The notes below the pieces were generated by a model, which had not been told where the DNA came from, made no database searches, and saw only the letters and a list, made by a program, of their open reading frames with translations. A stretch of DNA of 64,000 bases from contig CM051456.1 in assembly GCA_028274465.1 (NCBI GenBank), positions 102,833,348 through 102,897,347 on the forward strand. The letters are read 5' to 3'. Positions 10,264-20,908 of the stretch are shown one piece after another; the first letter of the stretch is position 1, and the number at the start of each line of letters is the position of its first letter. The stretch comes from Plantago ovata (taxonomy: Eukaryota; Streptophyta; Magnoliopsida; Lamiales; Plantaginaceae). The position numbers and the translations under genes were made by a program.

Positions 10264-13200
10264 CAAACCTTATTGTTGGACCTTTAGACCATCGTCTATA
10301 GTTTATAAGGTTATTCTTGTTGTCCGTCATGTGCTTTTCACAACCACTGTCAAAGTGCCAGATTGCATCGTTTGTCTCCGTGGCTGAAGTCTGCACAATC
10401 AAGAGCAAACAAGTTAATTATCCAACTTTGACTTGTTTTCTACTTGCTGAGGAACTAGGAGGTTTTGAACCAAAAGACTTTGATTCGTGCTGATCAAATC
10501 CACTTTCTGATGTGGTGTCTTGCTCCGTTGACCTTTTTGCTGAACATACTTTTCAGTAAGTTCTTTTCTAGCAAGGTTCCTTCTAGCCCTAGCACTTTGA
10601 GTCTTGTTCAGAACTCTTAGGCTTGATTTTGTTCATCTCTTTGAAGTATCTTTGTTGACTTTGCTTATACTCGTGAAAGAGTTGACTTTGCTTGGTTTTA
10701 AAACCGAGTCCACTTTTCGGAGAATGCTGAGCTTTTGTTTCAGCAACCTTACTTGATTCAGGTTTGTCAGCAAAGGTCTTCTGATTACTTTTAGTAATCT
10801 TGCCTTTTGACTTAATAAATTGCTTTTCAGCAACTTGTTTGGCAGAATGCTTTACATCATCCTTTTTCTTTACAGTTTGCTTTTCAGCAACTTGTTTTCC
10901 TTTTAAAGTCTTGTTACTTTGAGTAGCAACAACGGGCTTTACGGTCGTAGGTACTTGATTGCATTTTTCAGCAACCTTAGATTGACCAAACTGATAGAGT
11001 TCTGGTTGACCACTATCAGTAGCACGTACAAAGGAAATCAGTGATTTATCTTTACTCAAGATTATTACGTCATCACCTTCATATGTTGCACCTAAACCTT
11101 CTTTCTGAGATGGATCTCTCAGATAAGAGTTTAGTTCAGTCAGCGTATTACTTGCATCAGCATAAGATTTGACATTGATTTTCATCTTTTTCATTTCTTG
11201 GATTTCAGCAAGTAACTTTAGAATTGAGGACTGATATTCTTCCAATTCTATTGCCATCTGAGAATTCTTCTCTGTAGCTTCAGCAATCAACTTCTTGAGA
11301 TGCATTATTTCAGCATCTTTCTTTTCTGTCTCTTCCTTCAGCAAGACATACTTTTCAGTAGTCTGCTTGGTCAGAGTCTCAGCATTCTGTAGTTTCTCTT
11401 GCTGTTTGCTCAGAGTTTTCTCAAATCTTTTGATTTCTCCTTGAATCTTGTCAAGGTTAATCTCATCTTAAATTTCTGAGTCAGAGTCATAGGTAGGACT
11501 GTTTACCTGACCGGCCATGAGGCAGAACTCGTAGTTTGACACATCTGGATAAGCTTCCATGGCTATTCCACAAACTTTCTTACCAATCTCTACGTCAAGA
11601 GTGGCTTCTTCATCGTCAGTGTCTGAGCTTTCTTCCTCACTGTCTTCGAAACTAGTATCAATGCACAATGCATCGATTTTTTCTTGAAGCTTCTTCTTTT
11701 CTTCAGCAATAAAAGCTCTTTTGAACTTCTTCTTCTTTTCAGCAGATTTGCCTTTCACCAAAGGACAATTTGCTTTGAAGTGTCCATGCTTTTTGCAGTA
11801 AAAACAGAGATCAATTCCAACTGCTGGTTCTTCTGATGAGTTTGCTTGCTGAGCTTGCTTGTTTAGCGAGTTAGTCTCATTCTTGTACTTATGGTAGTTG
11901 TTACCAAGATGCTTTTTCAGCTTCTCTTTTGCTTTTCGCCTTTCAAGTTCCTTACTGATGAATTTCTTCATGTTTTTAACAACTAAAGCATTTTCATCAG
12001 TAGGCTCTTTATCATTCTTCTTTTCAGAAGATGACGGCTATGCAGCAAGAGCAATGTTTTGCGATTTTTCAGCAAACACATTTTCTCTTTGCTCTGTCTC
12101 GTAGTTGACAGTAGCAAGATGAGAGAACAACTCTATAGGTGTGATGTCTGCCATACCTTGATTGTAGTAGAAATTCTGAGTGTGGATCCATTCTTGGTTC
12201 AGACTTCTGATGATGGTTTTCACCTTCTCAGAATCTGAGTAAAGATTTCCAAATCCCAAGGCAGCCAGCTCACTAACTAGAGTTGTGAATCTGAAGTCCA
12301 AGTCTTCCAGTGACGCATTTGTACCTTTCTTAAAGTTCTGGACTTTAACTTCAGCACTTCGAGTTTGTTTTCCTTGGTTTTGTCAGATCCAACACAAAGA
12401 TCTTGAACCATTTTCCAAGCTTCCTTAGCAGTTTTCGCACCCCAAAGTTTGCACTACATAGTATCCGGAGTTGATCGAATGATGATGTTTCTTGCTCGGC
12501 CATCAAGACGGAATCTCTTGGCTTCGTCGGAAGTCCATTCTGATAGTGTATATGTCCTAGAGACAGTCCTTATTAAGGGCATGGAGCCCTTATAGAGGGC
12601 ATATATGTACTATTACACAGGTCAACGTAATATAATATATGTTTGTCGTTTTACTATTGAGTATCGCTTTCATATTTATATTACACCAGGCATGCAACAT
12701 GTCATATCTCTATTTCTGTCTGTATTGATATTAAACATGTCCCCTCGGATAGATGACCGATCACACAGATAGTGGGAGCTATGTGAGTTATCATCTATCC
12801 CAAACTCTCCCTAGTCGAGGTTCATCTCGGATGTAGGGGTCTGAATGAACCAGATGAGACTAGTATGCGTGGAGGTTATACTTGTTGGAGCAAGTGTGAG
12901 CCAATCCCACGGCCACGGAACGGATTGTTGGACAATCAAGAAACGTTCCCATAATTGCGCATAGTTGTTCGAAGAATGATTATCGAACAATGGAAGTACC
13001 CACCGGACACTCCCATCGATGTATACTCTACATCGAAGTGTCTATGGGAACCGGTAAGTTGTCGAAGTGATGCCAGTCGTCCTTTGGACTTACAGTATTT
13101 TATCATCGCATTTGTTGCCCCATATCCTTGGTGGACCCGTCGATGTCAGCTCTAAATAAGCAGTTGACCTAAGACACGATCCAGGATTATGGCTACATAC

Positions 13201-14855
13201 AAATGGGGATGATAAGTGTTTCTGTGAAGGATTCATCTCTCATGTGTAGCACAGGAGAGTACTGCTCATAGTCTTCATAGTTGTGTTGGTAAAGTCACTA
13301 GCCAGTGCATCGATATATTATGATGGTCATAAGTATATCTTAGTAACCAAGCAACTTCGTGAGACGCCCGTAGATGTATTATTGGGATAGACACATCATC
13401 GATCCTAGATGCATTCGAGTCAGTTAGATGAAGGGACGTTACCATCGCCGCGTTGAGCGCAACAGACTTCGCAACGAAAGGGTTTGCTTTGAGAAACCTC
13501 TCAAACGTCCTCATGTATTAATATTGCAAATGCAACCGTCTAGGAATTCCATTTTGCCTAGTCTAGGACTTGCTTAATACAATGAGGCCCTATGGGTCAC
13601 ACTATGTGGTGATTCAGCTTATCAGAATATCCTTGAAGATGGAATCGCAATTAATTTGGAATTAATTGTGATTGATGGATTATAATTGATTTGGAATTAA
13701 TTATAATATTTAGTGGCTCAATTAATGATTTGGAATTATTAATTGAGTTGGCTAATCAATTGTATTTTATGTAAATACAATTAAAGATTATATTTTAGAA
13801 ATATAATAGAGGTTTGATTTGAAAGGATATGTTAATTTAGAATTAACATATGCACATGGGCGAAATCTACTTGGAGTTTGAATTGCCTTAGAACTATAAG
13901 TGGGTCCTAAAATTGGGACCCACCTATCTCCCTTAGGATAGGTGCGCGCGCGCGAGCTGGAGTAGGGGAAGGAGTTCGACTCCTTCCTCTATTAGAAGTC
14001 CAAGGGATAAGTTAGATTTTCTTGATTGAGTTTTAATTTGATTGCGAATGAATCTAGACTTGATATTGGTTTCCTAGTGCGATAAGAATTAGATTTTTAT
14101 TCCTTTACGAAGTCTAATTGCTTATGCTTTAGGCTTCTATTGACTACTATATATAGTAGACTATTAGAGAGTTTTTGACATACAGTCAAATAGACATTCA
14201 CACAGTTCAATACCCAGTTTTCTTAGAGAAAATAAAAAGCTCTCCCCTCCTCTATATAGCCTACGCGCGCGCACCACCTTGCCGGAGGAATCGCCGCCCC
14301 GTCTTCTAGGTCACACTAAGAATATCGTAGCATTCTTCCGATAGGCTGTTCATCCGTGGATACCAAGGTTGAGGTTCTAGGAGGTGGAAACTAACTCTTA
14401 TTGTCTTGCAGATAATCAGAGTATTGCAGATATCTTCGACGAAGGAGAAGATACACCGGATTATTACGAAGACTTGGAAGCTGCTTTGGAAGTAAGGTTA
14501 GTCTTCCAATTGACGTGTTTACATATATACGACATATACATAATCAATTAACCTGTATGTTAAGAAAAATTTTGAAATTCCGCTGCGTACCCTAGGGGTA
14601 AATCTGATCGTATTTTCTTACACATTCCTCTCTTGGTTTTGGAACGACAGTATCAACTGGTTCACCTAAGATAGTTTCCTTACCAGCTTATGTGGTTTTA
14701 TGAGGAAAACTTCTCTCAAGTTTAGTGATTTTGATAGGTCTATAATTTATGACAGTAACCATCTCATCACTAATGGTCTCAAGATGTAGCATCATGTTGT
14801 TTCGCCATTTTTCATAGTTTTCCAGCTTCAGCAAGGGAGCGTCTCCTAAAGACAT
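10264..14855 (-). pseudogene. SIRE2 gag and protease start, split by a solo LTR
   Basis: Gag begins at 14855 (MSLGDA-type start). It continues on the other side of the solo LTR with capsid-like sequence (FSHLATVNYET near 12080-12120), a CCHC knuckle (CFYCKKHGHFKANC near 11780-11820), an acidic stretch, a coiled coil (about 11180-11340) and a Lys-rich tail (about 10640-10950). The protease motif WHFDSGCEKHMT lies near 10320-10360, just before Gypsy-C1. The order Gag-protease fits Copia. This copy extends further toward protease than SIRE1 or SIRE3. It is a fossil with several interruptions. Confidence 0.85.
12541..14622 (+). repeat. Solo LTR of Copia-A, with target duplication
   Basis: A full 2082-bp Copia-A LTR (TGATAGTG...TTACA) has no internal region and is flanked by the perfect 5-bp duplicate CATTC (12536-12540 and 14623-14627). 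SIRE2 gag resumes without loss on the far side, as shown by alignment with SIRE1 near 6115. This is the product expected from recombination between the two LTRs of a once complete element. A TATA box like that at 4036 lies near 14147. Confidence 0.95.
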
Positions 14856-14953
14856 CCTGTCAGCAAAAGACTACCAAACTGATCAAGTGAGAGTGATTTA
14901 CGTAAAGCACCTAAGGGGATCTAGGTTCAGTGCTGAAGGTTAAAGAACCTCCA

Positions 14954-14965
14954 GCTCTGACACCA
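14954..14965 (-). other. Primer binding site of SIRE2
   Basis: A tRNA-Met-type primer site (TGGTGTCAGAGC on the minus strand) lies beside the LTR, in the same position as in SIRE1 and SIRE3. Confidence 0.88.
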
Positions 14966-14967
14966 CT

Positions 14968-16532
14968 TGTTGGTCCCTCTAAACAACAAGAAAAGACTAG
15001 GGGGGGGGGGGTGAATAGTCTTTTCAAACTTTCGTCGTTTAAAAACTTTCTCAGCAAGGACTTATTACTTTTCAGTAATGAGTTTGCTGATACTTAACTT
15101 TCTCAGCAAGTACTAGTTACTTTTCAGTAACGAGTTTTACTGATACTTAAAAATAGAGTGCGGAAGTCTTTGTACAATAAGTGCTTTATCAGTAAGTGAT
15201 AGTTTCCGCAAGTGAGCAGAGTGACAGTGTATAGATAGATATGCTTGCTGAAAATTAAATGCAGTAAAGTAAATCACACAAACAATTTTATAGTGGTATC
15301 TGAGAGTGGCGTAATCTCTCAACTAATCCACTTTCTCCTTTCTAGGACTGAATCCACTAAGATAAGTTTGAGGTTCCTTACAACACCTATCTAGAGCGAT
15401 TCTACAGAAACCAAAGCGCACTTGCTTCGTTTCCAACCTAACTAGAGAATGAAACCTTGTTCTCCACCAAACTTGGGACTTATAATCAACAACACTATGC
15501 TTGATTAAGTTCCCCATGAATTTCACGCCTGAAAAGGGTGTTTATCAGTTATAGAGGTTTGGGATGAGATAACTTGATTATAACTTATTCAACTACAACA
15601 AGAAATCTAAGAAACAAAACTTTGAATACTTTGCAGTAAACAAGTTTGATTGTTTCTGGTGTCAAGACTTGTTCTTGTTCGAAAGAAAGAACACTTAACT
15701 AATTTCTTAGCTGTGAATGTTCTACTTCTTCACAAGTAGCTTTTTCAAGCTTTAAGTCTTGGAACGGATCAATGGCAGTGAAGAGTATAGAAGGGTTTGA
15801 GTCTTTAAGCACAAGTGAGAGTTTGATCACGTTGTTGACACACTTCTACTCTTTGCCGGATGATCTCTATTTATAGTGAATCAAGGGAGCTGTTTGAATT
15901 TCAAATTCTAAGGCTTTGTTCCTTAAGATATCACTATCTTTCTTTTGTACTTTCAGCAGCGTCCTTTATTTGTCTTCTAGTCTTTATGTTCTTCACGTGC
16001 TTACTTTGCATTTAATGTTCATTTGAATGAAATTCAAATGTGAACGTTGGAGCGTAAATGCAAGTACTTTCAGCAAGGAGGTCACATATGTCTTTCAGCA
16101 AGTGGTCAGTCTCAGTTTCAGCAAGCAACCTACTCTGTCATTTAGATTTTCACTTATGCAAGTTGTTGCTGAAGTTTCCACTTTCTGAGCAACATGTGCC
16201 TTTGTAGATACCATCTTCAGAAATCTTCTTTAGTCTTCAGTCTTCGAATTCTTCAAGTTTCTGAACGGTTCTAATGCTTCAATAGTTTGTTTGTGTAAAC
16301 AAAGTACATAATCAGCAAATGCTTCAATAGGTTGTTTTTCTTTTCAGAAAACAAGATACATCATAAGCGATTAAAGCACCTAACTAATACCTACACTAAG
16401 TCTTCAGCAAACGTTCCTCTTTTACAATGTCCTTAAAATTCTGAATTCCTATGGACCTTAAGAGTACTAGTTACTGGACTTTTCTTAATTTAGCATGGTT
16501 AATTGCTCATCAAAATTACAAGTTTCCTAACA
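14968..16532 (-). repeat. SIRE2 5' LTR
   Basis: This 1565-bp LTR shares both ends with SIRE1 (minus strand TGTTAGG...CCAACA), including a G-run near 15001 and the repeated TCAGCAA words. A TATA-like ATAAATAG (minus strand) lies near 15868-15877. Confidence 0.9.
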
Positions 16533-16768
16533 AATCTTCAAGCTTCTGAGCGGTTCTAGTGCTTCAATAGTTCGTTTGTAAAAACAAAGTACATCATCAG
16601 CAAACGAAATAACCTAACTAGTATCTACACTAAGTCTTTCAGCAAACGTTCCTCTTTTGCAATGTACTTAAAATTCTAAATTACTATGGACCTTAAGAGT
16701 ACTAGTTACTGGACTTTCCTTAATTTAGCATGGTTAATTGCTCATCAAAATTACAAGTTTCCTAACAG
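16533..16768 (-). repeat. Terminal stub of a further SIRE LTR
   Basis: These 236 bases repeat the outer 5' end of a SIRE LTR and end with the same TTTCCTAACA boundary as the neighbouring full LTR. The left side is cut by SIRE2 and the right side abuts SIRE3 gag (possible duplicate GGTTC at 16769-16773). The simplest reading is a SIRE element inserted in SIRE3 gag whose own LTR was later entered by SIRE2. A local duplication of the LTR end is less likely because the sequence differs from SIRE2 at many sites. Confidence 0.75.
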
Positions 16769-17745
16769 GTTCCTTAATGCTTGTTTCAGCAATCTTGGAT
16801 TGACCAATCTGATAGAGTTCTGGTTGACTACTATCAGAGGCACAAACAAAGGTCATGGGTGATTTGTCTTTACTCAAGAGAATCACTTCATCACCTTCAT
16901 AAGTTGCACCCAATCCTTCTTTCTGAGAGGGATCTCTCAGATACGTTTGCAATTCAGTCAAGGTATTACTTGCATTTGCATAAGATTTGAAGTTGACCTT
17001 CATTTTCTTAAGTTCTTGTATTTCAGCAAGTAACTTTAGGATAGAAGACTGATATTCTTGAAGTTCTATTGAAAGTTGAGCATTCTTGTCAGTGGCTTCA
17101 GCAACAAGATTCTTAAGATGCACTATTTCAGCATCCTTTCTTTCTGATTCAGCACTTAGCACTATATACTTTTCAGTAGTTTGCTTTGCTAGGAATTCAG
17201 CATTCTGAATCTTCTTTTGCTGTTTGCTCAGAGTTTTCTCAAATCTTTCAATTTCTTCTTGAATTTTGTCAAGATCAATTTCATTTTCACTTTTTGATTC
17301 TGAATATGAGTCTTGAGAAATTACCTGGTCAGTCATGAGGCAGAATTCGACATTTGATACGTCCGGATATGCTTCCATGGCAATTCCACAAACTTCTTTC
17401 CCAATCTCCACATCCATGGCCGTCTCTTCTTCAGTATCTGAGTCTTCCGTCTCACTGTCTTCAGAACTTGTATCAATGCATAAAGCATCAATCTTAGCTT
17501 GAAGCTTCTTCTTTTCTTCAGCAATCAAAGCCCTTTTGAATTTCTTCCTTTTGTCAGCATACTTGCCTTTCAGCAAGGGACAATTGGCTTTGAAATGACC
17601 AGGCTTTTTGCAATAAATTGCTGGTTCTTCAGAAGATGTAGCTTGCGGAGCTTGCTGAGCTTGCTTGTTCAGCGAGCTAGCTTCAGGCTTGTACTTGTGA
17701 TAGTTGTTGCCAAGATGCTTTTTCAGCTTCTCTTTTGCCTTTCGC

Positions 17746-18288
17746 TAGTGCTGTATAACGAGCCGAGTATTGCTGAGGCTCGGCTCGGATCGTTAACGAA
17801 ACGAGCCTGATTTCAGGCTCGAGCTCGAGCTCGTTAACAAACGAGCCGAGCTTAGACTCGGCTCGTTTAACGAAGCGAGCTTAATTTCAGACTAAAGCTC
17901 GGTTCATTTGGCTCGAGCTCGGTTCGTTTATTACAATACCATGAATAATATGTTAAAATATTAAATAAAATATAAACAAATTCAAGATTATGCATTACAA
18001 TCAACTCCCAAATGATGAAATCATTAAAGTCTAACAAAATGCAAATATAAGCAATTCAAACCAATAATCTCAAACTTAAATCATAACTTATAATACTAAT
18101 ATTGAACCTTAACGAGCCTTATCGAGTACTCGCGAGCCGAGCCTGGCTCGGCTCGTTAGTGGAACGAGCCTAAGTTTAGGCTTGAGCTCGTCTCGAAAAC
18201 CTTATCGAGTCGAGCCGAGCCAAGCCGAGCCTTAACGAGCCGAGCCAAGCCGAGTACTCGATAAGGCTCGATTCGTGTAACAGCACTA
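17746..18288. mobile_element. Non-autonomous hAT element (MITE)
   Basis: A 543-bp insert begins TAGTGCTGT and ends ACAGCACTA, so the ends are inverted repeats matching the hAT pattern TAGNG. It is flanked by an 8-bp duplicate with one mismatch: CCTTTCGC at 17738-17745 and CCTTTTGC at 18289-18296. Removing insert and one duplicate restores the gag order seen in SIRE1. It has no coding capacity. Both ends are packed with CGAGCC/GGCTCG words (about 17755-17935 and 18110-18275), subterminal repeats of the kind hAT transposases bind; the middle is AT-rich. Confidence 0.88.
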
Positions 18289-18984
18289 CCTTTTGCCTTT
18301 CGAGTTCCTTGCTGATGAATTTCCTCATGTTTCTAGCAGCTAGAGAACTTTCACCAGAAGGCTCTTTTTGATCCTTCTTTTCAGAAGTTGAAGGCTTTGC
18401 TGCAAGAGCAATGTTGCAATTTTTTAGCAAACACATTTTCTCTTTGCTTTGTCTCATAGTTGACAGGAGCAAGATGAGAGAACAACTCAGTGGGAGTGAT
18501 GTTAGGCATTCCTTGATTGTAGTAGAAGTTTTGAGTGTGAACTCACTCTTGATTCAGACTTCTTATGATGGTTTTCACCTTCTCAAAATCTGAGTAGAAA
18601 CTTCCAAAACCTAGTGCAGCCATTTCACTCATGAGAGTTGTGAATCCGAAATCCAAGTCTTCCAGTGACTCAGTAGCGCCTTGTTTGAAATTCTGAAACT
18701 TCAACTTCAGCACTTCAAGTTTGTTTTTCTTGGTTTTGTCAGATCCAGTACACAAGTCTTGAACCATATTCCAAGCTTCTTTAGCAGTCTTAGCACCCCA
18801 CAGTTTGCATTGTATGGTGTATGGAGTAGACCGAATAATGATGTTTCTAACTTCACCATTGTTGGTGTCGCAATATGTCCAACCCCTAAGGGCACCTAAA
18901 AGCATACTAGGACGTCAGGGGCTGACCACGATAAAAGGGTCCTACTACCCACCACCATAGTCCTCCCAGCAAGAGATTAAGCAA

Positions 18985-19470
18985 AATAGCCTAAATCCTG
19001 GTCTAGAGGAAAAGGTGGTCCTCGGACCGTAGCAGCTCTCCTTCCGACAAGGAAGAGCCCAATAGCCTAAGTCCTGGTCCAGAGGAAAAGGTGGTCCTCG
19101 GACCGTAGCGGCTCTCCTTCCGACAAGGAAGAGCCAAATAGCCTAAGTCGTGGCCCAGTGGAAAAGGTGGTCCTCGGACCGTAGCGGCTCTCCTTCCGAC
19201 AAGGAAGAGCCAAATAGCCTAAGTCGTGGCCCAGTGCAAAAGGTGGTCCTGGGACCGTAGCGGCTCTCCTTCCAACAAGGAAGAGCTAAATAGCCTAAGT
19301 CCTGGTCCAGAGGAAAAGTTGGTCCTCGGACCGTAGCGGCTCTTCTTCCGACAAGGAAGAGCTAAATAGCCTAAGTCCTGATCCAGAGGAAAAGGTGGTC
19401 CTTGGACGTAGTGGCTCTCCTTCCGACAAGAAAGATCTAACTGGTCCCAAGGAAAGGGTGGTCCTCGGAC
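18985..19470. repeat. 76-bp tandem repeat array
   Basis: About six units occur with a steady 76-bp period (unit starts near 18985, 19061, 19137, 19213, 19289, 19365), then a shortened unit. Each unit holds two small inverted repeats, GGTCC-TC-GGACC and CTTCC-GACA-GGAAG. The array lies upstream of the TATA box of the LTR-like insert, where it could act as an enhancer-like block; that role is inference. Confidence 0.9.
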
Positions 19471-19701
19471 CGTAGGATCTTAAGGTGCGTCCTACTACCC
19501 CGTCCTCTGGCGGTACCAAGGCGACACACGCCCTACTAGTCTTATGGCACCCGAAAGGACCACTTTACTCCTACCAACTCTAGCAATAAGCCTGGGCCAA
19601 CGTCCATGGGCTACTCTTAATGGGCCAAAGCCTAATGGAGGCTCAATTTGGACCGGACACTTGTCACAATCCTAGGAGTTCAGGCAATATTCTATTGCTA
19701 G

Positions 19702-19710
19702 TATAAATAG
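19702..19710 (+). promoter_or_regulatory. TATA box in the LTR-like insert
   Basis: TATAAATAG is followed by a CT-rich stretch of CAATCATTCAATC-like words. This is a strong plant TATA consensus, but no transcript can be shown from sequence. Confidence 0.55.
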
Positions 19711-20352
19711 GGGCTCACCCCATTCAAGGTACCAACCATGATTCAACTATTCAATCATTCAATCATCACCTCATCCCATCACTCTACTCTCTCACTCTAC
19801 ATTTACTAGGGAAGCATATCAACTCCCTACACGTAAAGTCGTCCCTCCGGCTTGATCATTGACAAGCCGGGCTTGTGGCACTAACCCCCCTTCTCTTGCT
19901 AAGTTATATCTCAGGTCCTACGAACAAGTATGGAGGGCACTTGAAGACTCTCGCTTCAGACGCTCCAGAGGAAAGCACTACTATCGCCTTACGACGACGC
20001 TCCAGAGGAAAGAACTAATTACCCTCTCTTGGTTTATCCACAATCATGTCGAATGGATCACCACCGGGTAAGTCTTTTCCATCTGAGTCTTTTGTGGTGT
20101 GTGGAAATGATTTTCCAATCTTAGTGATCTTGAGTGGACCATCATTAATGATAGTGACCATCTCATCACTAATGGCTTCAAGATGTAGCATCATGTTGTT
20201 TCGCCATTTCTCGTAGTTTTCCAACTTCAGCTGGGGAGCCTCTCCTAGAGACATCCTGTCACCAAACAACTACTAAACAGATCAAGTGAAAGTGATTTAC
20301 GGAAAGCACCTAAGGGGATTTAGGTTCAGTGTTGAAGGTTAAACAGCCTCCA

Positions 20353-20364
20353 GCTCTGATACCA
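20353..20364 (-). other. Primer binding site of SIRE3
   Basis: The minus strand reads TGGTATCAGAGC, two bases from the LTR edge at 20367. It shows that the LTR pieces to the right are the 5' LTR. Confidence 0.9.
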
Positions 20365-20366
20365 CT

Positions 20367-20908
20367 TGTTGGTCCCTTTAGACAACAAGTAAAGACTAGA
20401 GGGGGGGGGGGGAATAGTCTTTAAAACTTTTTCGTGTCTAAAAACTTTCTCAGCAAGTACTTATTACTTTTCAGTAATGAGTTTGCTGATACTTAAAATT
20501 CAGAGTGCAAAACTCTTTTACAATAAGTGCTTTGCAGGAAGCTGGTTTCAGCAAGTGAAAAAGAAAACAGTATAAACAAAACAACTTGTTGAAAGTAAAA
20601 TGCAGTAAAGTAAATTACACAAACACTTTTATAGTGGTATCTGAGGGTGGCGTAATCACTAAACTAATCCACTTTGTCCTTTCTAGGACTGAATCCACTA
20701 AGATAAGAGATGAGGTTCCTTACAAATCCTATCACTAGTAATTCTCAGAAACTAAAGCACCCTTGCTTAGTTTCCAACCTAAATAGAAAACTGTAACCTT
20801 GTTCTCCACCAAACTTGGGACACTTATCGACAAAACTATGACTGAATAGTTCCCCGTGACAAATACGTCTGAAAGGTTGTTTTTATCAGTTAGAGAGGTT
20901 TGGGATGA
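20367..20908 (-). repeat. SIRE3 5' LTR, piece 1 of 3
   Basis: The primer-site-proximal part of the LTR starts (plus strand) TGTTGGTCCC and includes the G-run near 20401. It is cut at 20908 by Gypsy-D within the sequence GGTTTGGGATGA, which is continuous in SIRE2 (near 15547-15558). Confidence 0.9.

Larger units (their letters stand above)
10264..16532 (-). mobile_element. SIRE2: 5' part of a SIRE-like Copia element
   Basis: It consists of a 5' LTR (14968-16532), primer site, gag and the beginning of the protease region on the minus strand. Gypsy-C1 interrupts it at 10263/10264 and a solo Copia-A LTR lies in its gag (12541-14622). Its right edge sits inside another SIRE LTR, with AATCT (16533-16537) the expected duplicate. 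It is broken in several places. Confidence 0.88.
18865..20010 (+). mobile_element. LTR-like insert in SIRE3 gag (probable solo or partial LTR)
   Basis: A non-SIRE block starts TGTTGGTGTCGC. It contains a 76-bp tandem array, a TATAAATAG box at 19702-19710 followed by a CT-rich leader-like stretch, and a doubled CGCTCCAGAGGAAAG motif near the end. A TG start plus a promoter about 850 bases in suggests a Gypsy-type LTR read on the plus strand. The right edge is not sharp, no duplicate is visible, and about 35 bases of the gag target appear to be missing relative to SIRE1, so it may be truncated. Family unknown. Confidence 0.6.
16769..20254 (-). pseudogene. SIRE3 gag remnant with two inserts
   Basis: Gag starts at 20254 (MSLGEAPQLKLENYEKW). 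It continues beyond an LTR-like insert with IIIRSTPYTIQCKLWGAK (near 18800-18850) and LEDLDFGF, then beyond a hAT MITE with the knuckle-proximal basic region, the acidic IDTSSEDSE stretch and a coiled coil (about 16990-17220). Domain order equals SIRE1 and SIRE2. Sequence divergence from those copies is higher, in keeping with its older place in the nest. It is broken by insertions and several smaller interruptions. Confidence 0.82.

Noticed and set aside
16533-16768. Simple tandem duplication of the SIRE2 LTR end
   Set aside because: The two ends differ at many sites, more than expected for a local duplication; a separate older LTR fits better, though not proven.
20399-20412. G-runs in SIRE LTRs as polypurine tracts
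   Set aside because: They lie inside the LTR, not directly upstream of a 3' LTR, and recur in every SIRE LTR at the same internal place.
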